DNA from: Prochlorococcus sp. AG-436-M02
GTDB lineage: Bacteria; Cyanobacteriota; Cyanobacteriia; PCC-6307; Cyanobiaceae
Reading direction: 5' to 3'
DNA: 64,000 nt
NCBI GenBank assembly: GCA_003212515.1
Contig: QCPL01000004.1
Location: forward strand, 1 to 64,000
Shown in pieces: positions 19,808-27,887 of the stretch (the stretch's first letter is position 1; every line of letters begins with the position of its first letter). Under the pieces are notes generated by a model, which had not been told where the DNA came from, did no database searches, and saw only the letters and a program-made list of their open reading frames with translations. Both the position numbers and the translations under genes were made by a program.

Positions 19808-20242
19808 CTAAACAGCTGTTTTTTGATTTGCAAGAAGTTCCTTAAGCTTTGACAGCTCACCGGCCCACCTAGGGTCAGGAGCTTCCTTGGAAGGTGCATC
19901 ACTATGCACAACTTTTTTAACTTCTTTACGACTTACAGGTTTTCCCTTATTAGGTCCATGAGAATTGTTTCTTCTCGAAGAAGAGGAATTTGAATCTTTA
20001 CGTTCAGAACGCTCCACTCTCAGATTGCTACCATTAAAATCATAACCATTGAGCTTTTCTATCACTTCATCAGCAATCTTCTCATTATTAATATTCGCAA
20101 ATCCAAAGCCTCGGCATGCTTTTGTATCCCTATCTAAAACGGCTTTAAACCGAATACCTTTTCCAATTGAAGCAAAGAGTTCCTCTAACTCCTTAATTTT
20201 TAAGTTTTGCGGCAAATTACCGACGTAAAGACGAACGCTCAT
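19808..20242 (-). CDS. RNA-binding protein, single RRM
   Basis: Cyanobacterial glycine-poor RRM protein of 144 residues. RNP2 (LYVGNL) and RNP1 (CRGFGFANI) are both intact within residues 1-80. The tail from about residue 83 is Ser/Asn then Lys-rich (RKDSNSSSSRRNNSHGPNKG), followed by a short acidic-helical C-terminus (DPRWAGELSKLKELLANQ). Cyanobacterial Rbp proteins bind mRNA; some respond to cold and some place photosystem mRNAs near thylakoids. Which applies here is unknown. Monocistronic by position. ATG at 20242. Confidence 0.9.
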   Translation of the reverse strand: MSVRLYVGNLPQNLKIKELEELFASIGKGIRFKAVLDRDTKACRGFGFANINNEKIADEVIEKLNGYDFNGSNLRVERSERKDSNSSSSRRNNSHGPNKGKPVSRKEVKKVVHSDAPSKEAPDPRWAGELSKLKELLANQKTAV

Positions 20243-20304
20243 AAAAAGAAAGGGCTATAGGGAATGAACCGCATCAAGGAGAAAACTAAATTCCTTGTCA
20301 GTAG

Positions 20305-21546
20305 TTAATCATAAAAGGGTTGATTATGTTCCAACCAGTAACGAGCCAATTCAAAAGCATCTTCATTATTAACTATGCGATTAAAGGCTCTTTCCTGGCA
20401 AAGAAAAAACATTAACTCCCCAATCCAAGGGCCTTCAGGAATCTGAAATACTTCTTTTATAGTATTTCCATCCAGTGGTGAACAAGGATGAAAAAGAGGA
20501 TCTAAAGGGTCTCTCCAACGATCTAACCAATCCTTTTTATCTTGATTAGGAATACTTAGAACGATTGCTGGCAAAGAGTTTTCTAAGTCGATATGTAATT
20601 GCAAGAGATCAGATTCATTTAGTTTTCTAAAGCCAAATCCATCATTTCTTTTTTGCCAAATTCTAAGAAGATTGCAATCTTTAATTATCTTCCGACTAAA
20701 ACCTAAATTTACTAATCCTTGATCGCTAAACAAATGCGTCAAGCGATCTAAAGGCAGCGCAAGCTTTAACTCATTGGGCGTGAAAGAAGAAACATTTTTT
20801 AAAGATAACGGGACATATTCCTTAAATTCAGAGTTCTCTCTCCAAGGCTCTAGTAAATCTAGTTGTTTTAGCAAAGGAATTACATCATCCGCCCAATGAC
20901 CGACTATCAGCCTTTGAATTTCACTCTTAATCCTTTCAGAGGCTACTGTATATAGTAATTTTCGATGGGTTCTAATCCAATCCTCAGTCCGAGACTCCAA
21001 TTTAAAATTTGACTCCGACATTAGTCTCAATGCTCGCAGCATTCTTAAAGGATCCTGAATTAAATTACGTTCATTAATTGCAACCAATTGCATCTGATCA
21101 AGATCTTGAAGCCCTCCAGAAGGGTCGATAAGAAAAGGTATGGATAAAAAATTGAGAGCTATTGCATTTATCGAGAAATCCCTTCTGAGCAAATCTGCTT
21201 CCAAATTTTCACCAATCTGACTAGCTAAATCAATTTTCCAGTTTTTAACAACATATCTAGCAATATCTCTTTCCTCATCAAGCTCTATACATTTTCCACC
21301 ATATTTTTGCACGAGATTCTTACAGGTTTTTATTGCATCTTTAGGTAAAACAAAATCTAAATCAGGAACCTCAGCCTGCTTTTCTAGCAATCCATCTCTA
21401 ACAGCACCTCCTACTAACACACTCCCTTCAGGCAGATCCTTTAAATCCAAAGGCCATTTATCTGGTTTAAGACGTTGCAAAAGCATCTTTGCCATATAAG
21501 ATCCATTAGCGTCAAGAAATGCTTGATTCTCAGAACTGAACGTCAT
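20305..21546 (-). CDS. cca: CCA-adding tRNA nucleotidyltransferase / poly(A) polymerase family
   Basis: Adds or repairs the CCA end of tRNAs; the one tRNA gene in this window lacks an encoded CCA. The nucleotidyltransferase core shows LVGGAVRDGLL, then DLDFVLP with paired Asp, and LRRDFSINAIALNF; RNLIQDPLRMLRALRLMSES is the typical neck region. The start is ambiguous. The ATG at 21546 overlaps the divergent ycf34 ATG (21545) by two bases; an in-frame ATG at 21495 (MAKMLLQRLKPDKWP) would leave a 49-base gap and still include the whole core. Longer in-frame options upstream run through ycf34 and are unlikely. Function very sure. Confidence 0.9.
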   Translation of the reverse strand: MTFSSENQAFLDANGSYMAKMLLQRLKPDKWPLDLKDLPEGSVLVGGAVRDGLLEKQAEVPDLDFVLPKDAIKTCKNLVQKYGGKCIELDEERDIARYVVKNWKIDLASQIGENLEADLLRRDFSINAIALNFLSIPFLIDPSGGLQDLDQMQLVAINERNLIQDPLRMLRALRLMSESNFKLESRTEDWIRTHRKLLYTVASERIKSEIQRLIVGHWADDVIPLLKQLDLLEPWRENSEFKEYVPLSLKNVSSFTPNELKLALPLDRLTHLFSDQGLVNLGFSRKIIKDCNLLRIWQKRNDGFGFRKLNESDLLQLHIDLENSLPAIVLSIPNQDKKDWLDRWRDPLDPLFHPCSPLDGNTIKEVFQIPEGPWIGELMFFLCQERAFNRIVNNEDAFELARYWLEHNQPFYD

Positions 21547-21796
21547 GTGCATCTGCGTTAACTGCCGATGGGTCGATCGATGCAAGGCCTATCACACAGT
21601 AGAAAAACAACATGGGGTAAAACACTTAACATTAAAACCTGATTTTGAACCTAAAGAACCAAAAATCCATATAAGTCTGATAGATAACAATCAAAGAGAA
21701 ACAGAGGTTGAATGGGATGTCCAAGCATGCAAAAGTTTTTCTTTAGATAATGGTCGATGGATCCGTTTGCGACCTAATGAAAAAGTACCTTCTTGA
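21545..21796 (+). CDS. ycf34: Ycf34 iron-sulphur protein
   Basis: Small (83 residues) protein conserved in cyanobacteria and red-lineage plastids. The N-terminus MCICVNCRWVDRCKAYHTVE holds four cysteines in the Ycf34 arrangement, which in Synechocystis bind an iron-sulphur cluster; loss there affects photosynthetic electron transport. The C-terminal EWDVQACKSFSLDNGRWIRL is also typical and holds a fifth cysteine. The ATG at 21545 is fixed by the conserved N-terminus. Divergent from cca with overlapping or nearly overlapping starts; its TGA overlaps a possible TTG of tsaB. Confidence 0.9.
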   Translation: MCICVNCRWVDRCKAYHTVEKQHGVKHLTLKPDFEPKEPKIHISLIDNNQRETEVEWDVQACKSFSLDNGRWIRLRPNEKVPS

Positions 21797-21801
21797 AAAT
21801 A

Positions 21802-22464
21802 ATGAAAAACAAGAATTTAACTTCAAATAATCAAAAATTCCTCTTAGCTTTGCATAGTTCCACTGAAAGCCTTGGAATAGGATTAACAGAACTAAATAAT
21901 CATAATCAACCATCTCAAAGCTCAACTATAAAAATAGGAAGAAATTTATCCAACTATCTCTTTAGGTCGATTGAGGAGATTTTCCCATCTGTTTCATGGC
22001 AACAAATCGCACGATTAGCTGTCGCTACAGGTCCTGGTGGTTTTACAGGCACAAGGATGACATTAATCTTCGCTAGAACAATTGCTCAGCAACTGAAGTG
22101 TCCAATAGACGGGGTTAGCAGTTTCGAGCTTATGGCTTATCGACTTATCAAGATGCTAAATAAAAAAGAAATTGAGGAACCTTTTTGGATTAAGCAGAAC
22201 CTTAAACATAGAGGAGTAGTCGCTGGAAAATATCAATTAATTAAACACACAGAGAAGCCAGATATGAGTATCATCAAGGAATTGAAAGAGCCACATTTAA
22301 TAAAGCCAAGTGAGGAAATCTATCCCACCTTAGATGCCTCAGAGGATGTAGCTCAGGATATTAAAAGACTTCTAAAGATATGCTTAGATTCGTATATGAA
22401 TAATAAAGAAGGAAGTTGGACGACAATTTTACCAATATACCCAACTTCGCCAATAAGAAATTAA
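21802..22464 (+). CDS. tsaB: tRNA threonylcarbamoyladenosine biosynthesis protein TsaB
   Basis: TsaB (YeaZ) partners TsaD in making the t6A modification at position 37 of ANN-decoding tRNAs. The actin-like/HSP70-type fold starts with FLLALHSSTESLGIGLTE, and VATGPGGFTGTRMTLIFART (about residues 72-91) is the family signature. 220 residues, slightly divergent in the C-terminal half as usual for TsaB. I took the ATG at 21802; a TTG at 21793 overlaps the ycf34 stop as TTGA and adds three residues. The DUF218 gene follows after 3 bases. Confidence 0.88.
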   Translation: MKNKNLTSNNQKFLLALHSSTESLGIGLTELNNHNQPSQSSTIKIGRNLSNYLFRSIEEIFPSVSWQQIARLAVATGPGGFTGTRMTLIFARTIAQQLKCPIDGVSSFELMAYRLIKMLNKKEIEEPFWIKQNLKHRGVVAGKYQLIKHTEKPDMSIIKELKEPHLIKPSEEIYPTLDASEDVAQDIKRLLKICLDSYMNNKEGSWTTILPIYPTSPIRN

Positions 22465-22467
22465 TTT

Positions 22468-23064
22468 ATGCTATTCAAATCTAAGATTTATAGCGCCTTA
22501 TTGATTTTCTTCTCAAGTCTTATATTCATTAAGCACGTATTTCCTTTCATTAGATCAAATTTTAACACTCAAGAGCCTCAATTAATTCTGGTATTAGGTG
22601 GAGATATTGATAGAGAAATTTCAGGAATAAAAATTGCAAAAGAATTAAATATTCCATTGATAATTAGTGGCGGAAGTAATGCACAGTTTTCAGATTGGTT
22701 AATTAAAGAAGGTGGTATTTCTAAAGACATGGTTAGAAGAGACTATAGAGCTAAAGATACTTTAAGCAACTTTACTTCCATAATCGATGATCTAAAGAGT
22801 GAATCAATAAATCATATAATATTAATTACTAGTAAATATCATATAGACAGAGCAAAGATTGTTGGAGAGATCATTTCATCAAGCAGAGGCATCCGGGTAA
22901 CAAGTTTATCTATCCCATGTAATGCCTCGTGTGAAATAAAAGCAAAAAAGGAAAGTATTAAAAAAAAACATATTGATCTCATACGTTCAGTCATTTGGGT
23001 AATTACAGGTCAAGATATAAAATCTTTCATTCCTAATTTCATAAAGTATCACTTTGAAGAGTAA
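22468..23064 (+). CDS. DUF218 family (YdcF/SanA/ElyC-like) membrane-anchored protein
   Basis: 198 residues. An N-terminal helix (ALLIFFSSLIFIKHVFPFI) anchors a DUF218 domain with LILVLGGDIDRE, LIISGGSN, the DTLSNFTSI segment and HIILITSKYHIDRA. In E. coli, relatives SanA and ElyC affect envelope integrity, but the reaction is unknown. Three bases separate it from tsaB, so probably cotranscribed. Converges on plsC with 16 bases between stops. Confidence 0.82.
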   Translation: MLFKSKIYSALLIFFSSLIFIKHVFPFIRSNFNTQEPQLILVLGGDIDREISGIKIAKELNIPLIISGGSNAQFSDWLIKEGGISKDMVRRDYRAKDTLSNFTSIIDDLKSESINHIILITSKYHIDRAKIVGEIISSSRGIRVTSLSIPCNASCEIKAKKESIKKKHIDLIRSVIWVITGQDIKSFIPNFIKYHFEE

Positions 23065-23080
23065 AAAAAGGATTGAAGGG

Positions 23081-23731
23081 TCAACGTATCAAACCCTCAT
23101 CAATCATAGAATTAATAGATAGCTTCAATTGTTTTGTTGTCTCTTCTAAATCAACTTTTTTGCGGCTATTTGGAGGCAAAATTGTTTCACCTATTCTTAA
23201 ATGAATAGGCAGAAATCTTGGTAAAGCAAAACCCCTTTTCAGAGCTTTATGACTATTAATTATGGCGACTGGAAGTATTTTCGCGCCAGTCCTTGCAGAA
23301 AGCAGAGCAGCCCCAGCCATAGGATTATTCACTCGGCCATTCTCCTGACGAGTTCCATCCAGAAAAACTCCAGTTGCCCATCCTTTTTCTAATCGCGAAG
23401 TGGCAACTCGAATTGCTTCTCGATCACTCGCACCTCGGCTAACTGGATATGCTCCACATGCCTTAATAACTAAAGAGAGCAAAGGAATCTTAAATAATTC
23501 AGCCTTTGCCATAAAAGCAACTGGTCTACCTAAAGCATGACCTAAAAAAGGTGGGTCCAAATGCGAGCCATGATTAGCAACAACAACCAAAGGGCAATTT
23601 AATGGAACATAATGATTTCCAGTTGTGCGACCTCTAAATAAAATTCGAAAAACTGGAAAAACAAACAGATAACTAACAAGTCTATATATAAGACTTGGTT
23701 TTGGAGTAATAGTTTCCCTAGATTCCTTCAA
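23081..23731 (-). CDS. plsC: 1-acyl-sn-glycerol-3-phosphate acyltransferase
   Basis: Acylates lysophosphatidate to phosphatidate at the membrane. The catalytic HX4D box is VVANHGSHLDPPFLG (around residues 51-65). The second acyltransferase motif reads FLDGTRQENGR instead of the usual FPEGTR, which keeps the Gly-Thr-Arg that binds phosphate. 216 residues. The start is a TTG at 23731 that overlaps the fabD stop as TTGA. Last gene of the likely rpaB-plsX-fabH-fabD-plsC operon, a sensible ending for acyl-chain initiation and phospholipid synthesis. Confidence 0.9.
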   Translation of the reverse strand: MKESRETITPKPSLIYRLVSYLFVFPVFRILFRGRTTGNHYVPLNCPLVVVANHGSHLDPPFLGHALGRPVAFMAKAELFKIPLLSLVIKACGAYPVSRGASDREAIRVATSRLEKGWATGVFLDGTRQENGRVNNPMAGAALLSARTGAKILPVAIINSHKALKRGFALPRFLPIHLRIGETILPPNSRKKVDLEETTKQLKLSINSMIDEGLIR

Positions 23732-24630
23732 CTCGAATGCCCCAAATCATTTGAAGAAGAAATCTGATTCAAGTTAACCCCTTTCATTGATCTCTTTGCA
23801 AGACCAGTTAAGACTTTACCTGGACCAATTTCTAATAATGTTTCTACCGCAAGATTCTCCAAATTATTCATTGTTTCTCTCCATCGAACACCAGAAATCA
23901 TTTGGCACTTCAATCTCTCTTTTAATAAGTTTCCATCAATAGAAGGTGTTGGGTCCGCATTACTTAAAACAGGATATTTTGCTTCATTAAAACTCACATT
24001 ATCCAAGCGCAAAGAAAACTCATCCGCAGCCTTGGACATAAAGGGAGAGTGAAAAGCCCCAGAAACTTTCAATGGGATGATCCTTTTACAATTGAGTTTG
24101 CCAGAAACGGAATCAACGGCATCTGGTTTACCAGAAATAACAACTTGATCCGCACTATTATCATTGGCGATAACAACATCCTTTGTATTAGAAATCAAAT
24201 CTTCAAGTTCTTTTCTATCAAAGCCTAAAACTGCAGTCATTGCTCCACCTCCAGCAGAAGCCATTAACTCAGAACGATTCTTTAACAAAATCAATGCTGT
24301 TTTTAAATCAATTACCTCGGCTGCATAAAGAGCAACAAACTCTCCCAAGCTATGTCCTGCAACAAAACTGGCTTTTCTTCCTTGTCTTTTTAAATCATCA
24401 ATTAATAATGACTCCACAACAAATAATGCTGGCTGAGTATTACGGGTATCATTCAAATCACTTAATTGATCACTGGAATCCATAGTTCCTTTGCAAATAC
24501 CCAATAAATCTCTTCCTAAGATTTCCGAAGCTAATTCAAACCTTTCTTTTGATCCAAGAAGTGGAAGAACTGCATCAGCCATCTCGGGTTTTTGTGATCC
24601 CTGACCAGGGAAAGTCCAAGCAATGGTCAT
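23728..24630 (-). CDS. fabD: Malonyl-CoA:ACP transacylase
   Basis: Loads malonyl units onto acyl carrier protein. N-terminal IAWTFPGQGSQKPEMADA is the family opening; the catalytic Ser is in VAGHSLGEFVALYAAEV (about residues 88-104), and the active-site His in GAFHSPFM near 193. 300 residues from the ATG at 24630, chosen because homologues start just before the FPGQGSQ motif; a TTG at 24648 would add six residues. 26 bases after fabH, and coupled to plsC by overlap. Confidence 0.95.
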   Translation of the reverse strand: MTIAWTFPGQGSQKPEMADAVLPLLGSKERFELASEILGRDLLGICKGTMDSSDQLSDLNDTRNTQPALFVVESLLIDDLKRQGRKASFVAGHSLGEFVALYAAEVIDLKTALILLKNRSELMASAGGGAMTAVLGFDRKELEDLISNTKDVVIANDNSADQVVISGKPDAVDSVSGKLNCKRIIPLKVSGAFHSPFMSKAADEFSLRLDNVSFNEAKYPVLSNADPTPSIDGNLLKERLKCQMISGVRWRETMNNLENLAVETLLEIGPGKVLTGLAKRSMKGVNLNQISSSNDLGHSS

Positions 24631-24656
24631 AAAATATTTTCCAATCAATGATAAGA

Positions 24657-25676
24657 CTACGTCTTACCATGCCATCTAAACAAAGCAACCCCCCAACTCA
24701 AGCCTGCACCAAAACCACTAGAAGCAATTAAATCTCCAGGCTGTATTCTTCCATCTCTCACAGCCTCATCTAACATAATTGGAATGGTGCCAGCAGAAGT
24801 ATTGCCATAATTTTTAAGATTACTCAAAACCTTGCTTTCTGGAATAGAAAATCGATCTGCTACTGCATTTAAAATTCTTTGATTTGCCTGATGCAAAAGT
24901 AACCAATCCAATGACTCAGCAGTTATTCCATGCTTTCCTAATACATCTTTTAAAAGTAAAGGGACTTCTCTAACTGCAAATTTATAAACTTCCTGCCCGT
25001 TCATTTGAATATTAGAAAAACGTCCAATTTGGTTTTTAAAAGAACCAACTAAATTTACAAACTCTTTTTTCTGAGGAACACTTAAACATTCTCCTCTACT
25101 GCCATCAGATTTCATTTTAAAACCAATTAACGCATTTTGATCATTAGAAGTAAGTTCTATAGCAACTGCTCCAGCACCATCTCCAAAAAGAACACAACTA
25201 CTTCTATCATCCCAATCCATCCAACTACTTAATTGATCTGCCCCAATAACTATTGCTCTTCTAAAGGTTCCATTTTGAAGATACTGAGCACCAGTAACTA
25301 AAGCAAACAAAAAGCCACTACAAGCAGCTGTAAGATCAAAAGCAACTGCATTTCTAGCGCCAAGTTGAGATTGGATCTTTGGTGCAATTCCAAATAAATC
25401 ATCTGGAGTAGAAGTAGCAACCACAATCATATCTACTGTATCTATTCCCCATCCAGCCATTTCCATAGCTGCCTTGGCAGCTTCAACACAAAGCTTAGAA
25501 AGAGAATCGCCTTCTCCAATGATTCTCCTTTCTTTAATTCCAGTTCTAGTTTTAACCCATTCATCATTAGTATCTACGCGCGCTGCAAGCTGATCATTAG
25601 TAATTCTTTGTGCTGGAGTTGCACTACCACTTCCTACTAAAGAGACTCCAAAAAGAGTTTTAGAATTGCCAGTCAA
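24657..25676 (-). CDS. fabH: 3-oxoacyl-ACP synthase III
   Basis: Starts fatty-acid synthesis by condensing acetyl-CoA with malonyl-ACP. The Cys-His-Asn triad is visible: Cys in FDLTAACSGFLFALVTGAQY (around residues 104-123), His in WLLLHQANQRI and Asn in NLKNYGNTSAGTIPI. N-terminal VSLVGSGSATPAQRITND and DEWVKTRTGIKERRI are typical. 339 residues. Start is a TTG at 25676; no ATG exists before the conserved N-terminus. Downstream of plsX after about 60 bases. Confidence 0.95.
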   Translation of the reverse strand: MTGNSKTLFGVSLVGSGSATPAQRITNDQLAARVDTNDEWVKTRTGIKERRIIGEGDSLSKLCVEAAKAAMEMAGWGIDTVDMIVVATSTPDDLFGIAPKIQSQLGARNAVAFDLTAACSGFLFALVTGAQYLQNGTFRRAIVIGADQLSSWMDWDDRSSCVLFGDGAGAVAIELTSNDQNALIGFKMKSDGSRGECLSVPQKKEFVNLVGSFKNQIGRFSNIQMNGQEVYKFAVREVPLLLKDVLGKHGITAESLDWLLLHQANQRILNAVADRFSIPESKVLSNLKNYGNTSAGTIPIMLDEAVRDGRIQPGDLIASSGFGAGLSWGVALFRWHGKT

Positions 25677-25735
25677 AGAGAAAAAATTTACCTGAATTCA
25701 ATCTTAAACAACCACACTAAAGCAATTCTATTCAT

Positions 25736-27025
25736 CTAACTCACTGCTTTAGGACTTTGAAGCTGAGCCAAATCATCCATAACTCCATGACTAGCAGCGG
25801 AATGCGCGATCCTGAGAGCACTAACAACTGACAAAGCCTTGCTACTTCCATGTCCAATTACACAAATTCCATTCACACCCAGTAATAACGCTCCACCATG
25901 CTCAGCATGATCTAAACGTTTTTTAATTCTTTTAAGGTTATTTCTCAAAAATGCAGACCCTACCTTGCCTCTCCTCCCTCTTGGCAACTCTGCTCTTAAA
26001 ACATCTAACAAGACGCTCCCTACTGATTCAAGAAATTTCAATAAGACATTTCCTGTAAACCCATCACAAACAACCACATCAAACTCTCCAGAGAGAACAT
26101 CTCTTCCCTCACAATTACCAACAAATTGGAAACGTTCTTCATTATTCATCAACTCATAAGCTTGCAGAGATAGATCATTACCTTTACATTCTTCTTCCCC
26201 AATATTCAGAAGCCCTACTCTAGGTTTTCGAACTTGCAAAACATCTCTTGAATAAATATTTCCCAAGAGAGCAAATTGATGCAGATAAGCAGGTTTGCAA
26301 TCCATATTTGCTCCTACATCAAGAACTAGCACTGGTTGTCCTGGATCTTTTGTAGGGAATAATGCACCTATTGCAGGTCTATCAATCCCAGCTAAACGAC
26401 CAAGTCTGAAAATTGCAGAAGCCATTAATGCGCCAGAATTACCAGCTGAATAGACAGCCAAGGCTTCTTTTTTTTTGACTAAATCCATTGCAATATTGAT
26501 ACTTGCATCACGTTTCCTTCTAACCACAGTGGCCTCCTCATCCATTCCAACTGATGTTCCACTTGCAACTAACTCGATATATCCCTCATCAATTGTCTGA
26601 TTAAGCAAATCCAATATTCCCATTTCTTTTGCAGACTCAAGTACTTTTTCCTTTTCTCCAACAAACTTTATACAAAGCGGAAGACGATCTATCGCTTTTA
26701 AGCAACCATCTAAGATTGGTCCTGGGGCAAAATCTCCTCCCATGCCATCCACTGCCACCCAAAGTCTTGGAGCAGTCGAGTCTTTATTAATAGACTCCTC
26801 TGAATCATTCTGACCTCCTTGAAGCCTCCTTAAAGGATCAAAAACCAATGGCTCAAGTGTACTTCTTGCCATTGAGCCAGCATTAGAAACAACATTTCCA
26901 GCAGCTGAAGCAGAATTAGTAGCTGTATCAACTAAAGTTGTAACCGCAGAATTTCTGCGGTACCAAATAACTAATCTTCTGATAGCTCTGGAGCGACTAC
27001 TTTTTGACCGAGATTCATTTTCCAC
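25736..27025 (-). CDS. plsX: Phosphate acyltransferase PlsX with an N-terminal extension
   Basis: Makes acyl-phosphate from acyl-ACP for glycerol-3-phosphate acylation. The PlsX core begins at about residue 88 (LWVAVDGMGGDFAPGPILDG) and continues through SVGMDEEATVVRRKRDASI and LLLGVNGICVIGHGSS. 429 residues is about 85 longer than standard PlsX. The extension is basic (RAIRRLVIWYRR) and then Ala/Ser/Thr/Val-rich without a clear transmembrane helix, so an amphipathic membrane-tethering helix is possible (inference). Start is a GTG at 27025, 12 bases after rpaB; the whole extension is in an open frame, so a shorter start within it cannot be excluded. Confidence 0.93.
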   Translation of the reverse strand: MENESRSKSSRSRAIRRLVIWYRRNSAVTTLVDTATNSASAAGNVVSNAGSMARSTLEPLVFDPLRRLQGGQNDSEESINKDSTAPRLWVAVDGMGGDFAPGPILDGCLKAIDRLPLCIKFVGEKEKVLESAKEMGILDLLNQTIDEGYIELVASGTSVGMDEEATVVRRKRDASINIAMDLVKKKEALAVYSAGNSGALMASAIFRLGRLAGIDRPAIGALFPTKDPGQPVLVLDVGANMDCKPAYLHQFALLGNIYSRDVLQVRKPRVGLLNIGEEECKGNDLSLQAYELMNNEERFQFVGNCEGRDVLSGEFDVVVCDGFTGNVLLKFLESVGSVLLDVLRAELPRGRRGKVGSAFLRNNLKRIKKRLDHAEHGGALLLGVNGICVIGHGSSKALSVVSALRIAHSAASHGVMDDLAQLQSPKAVS

Positions 27026-27036
27026 TTACTTGATCT

Positions 27037-27780
27037 CTAATGTTCTGTTGAAAGAGGGTCAACAATACGTTGAAAAAGATAGCCTGTACCTCTTGCAGTT
27101 AAAATCAACTCTGGATTAGCAGGGTCATCTTCTAGTTTGGAACGAAGTCGAGAAATGTGAACATCAACAACTCTTGTATCAACGTGTCTTTCAGGTGTAT
27201 ATCCCCAAACCTCTTTCAAAATTTCTCCTCGGCTAAATGGTTCTCCAGATCTACTTACAAGAAGTTCTAACAAGCTGAATTCCATCCCAGTAAGTCTTAT
27301 ACGTTCATCACCTCTATAAACTTTGCGCCTATTGGTATCAATGCGAAAAGCTGCAACCTGTATTACACCTGAGTTGGGTAAGCCTGCAATTTGCTCCTTT
27401 TCAACGCGACGCAATACGCAACGAATACGTGCTTCTAGTTCCTTAGGACTAAAAGGTTTGACAACATAATCATCTGCACCCAACTCAAGCCCAGTGATGC
27501 GATCTGCTACATCTCCTAAGGCTGTAAGCATAACTATGGGGACGTCTGAGTCCTTTCTCAATTCTTGAATTACTCCATATCCATCGAGTTTAGGCATCAT
27601 GACATCCAGCACAACCAAGTCTGGCTCACAATTTTGAAACTGCTGAAGAGCTTCATTGCCATTACAAGCCGTGACAACTTGATAGCCGATCATAGATAAG
27701 CGAGTTTCCAGGATTCTCCTGATGCTCGCTTCATCATCAGCTACGAGGATGATTTCTTTAGATTGACTGGCGGCCGTCAT
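27037..27780 (-). CDS. rpaB: OmpR-type response regulator RpaB (Ycf27)
   Basis: Essential cyanobacterial regulator of high-light genes and photosystem I genes, normally phosphorylated by histidine kinase Hik33/NblS. The receiver domain has DDEAS near residue 15, LVVLDVMMPKLDGYG with the phosphoacceptor Asp near 60, and VMLTALG and VVKPFSPKELEARI. The C-terminal winged helix includes TGMEFSLLELLVSRSGEPFS and HVDTRVVDVHISRLRSKLED. 247 residues, ATG at 27780. First gene of a run with plsX and fatty-acid genes; divergent from radA with 107 bases between starts. Confidence 0.93.
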   Translation of the reverse strand: MTAASQSKEIILVADDEASIRRILETRLSMIGYQVVTACNGNEALQQFQNCEPDLVVLDVMMPKLDGYGVIQELRKDSDVPIVMLTALGDVADRITGLELGADDYVVKPFSPKELEARIRCVLRRVEKEQIAGLPNSGVIQVAAFRIDTNRRKVYRGDERIRLTGMEFSLLELLVSRSGEPFSRGEILKEVWGYTPERHVDTRVVDVHISRLRSKLEDDPANPELILTARGTGYLFQRIVDPLSTEH

Positions 27781-27887
27781 TTTTTCTGTAGCTGAGTCCG
27801 CTTAAAGAAGTTTATCTTAGACAAACCTTTAAAATCATCTAAAAAACTACTTTATTCAACTACAAAGAACTTTCTTTAGACAACCGA

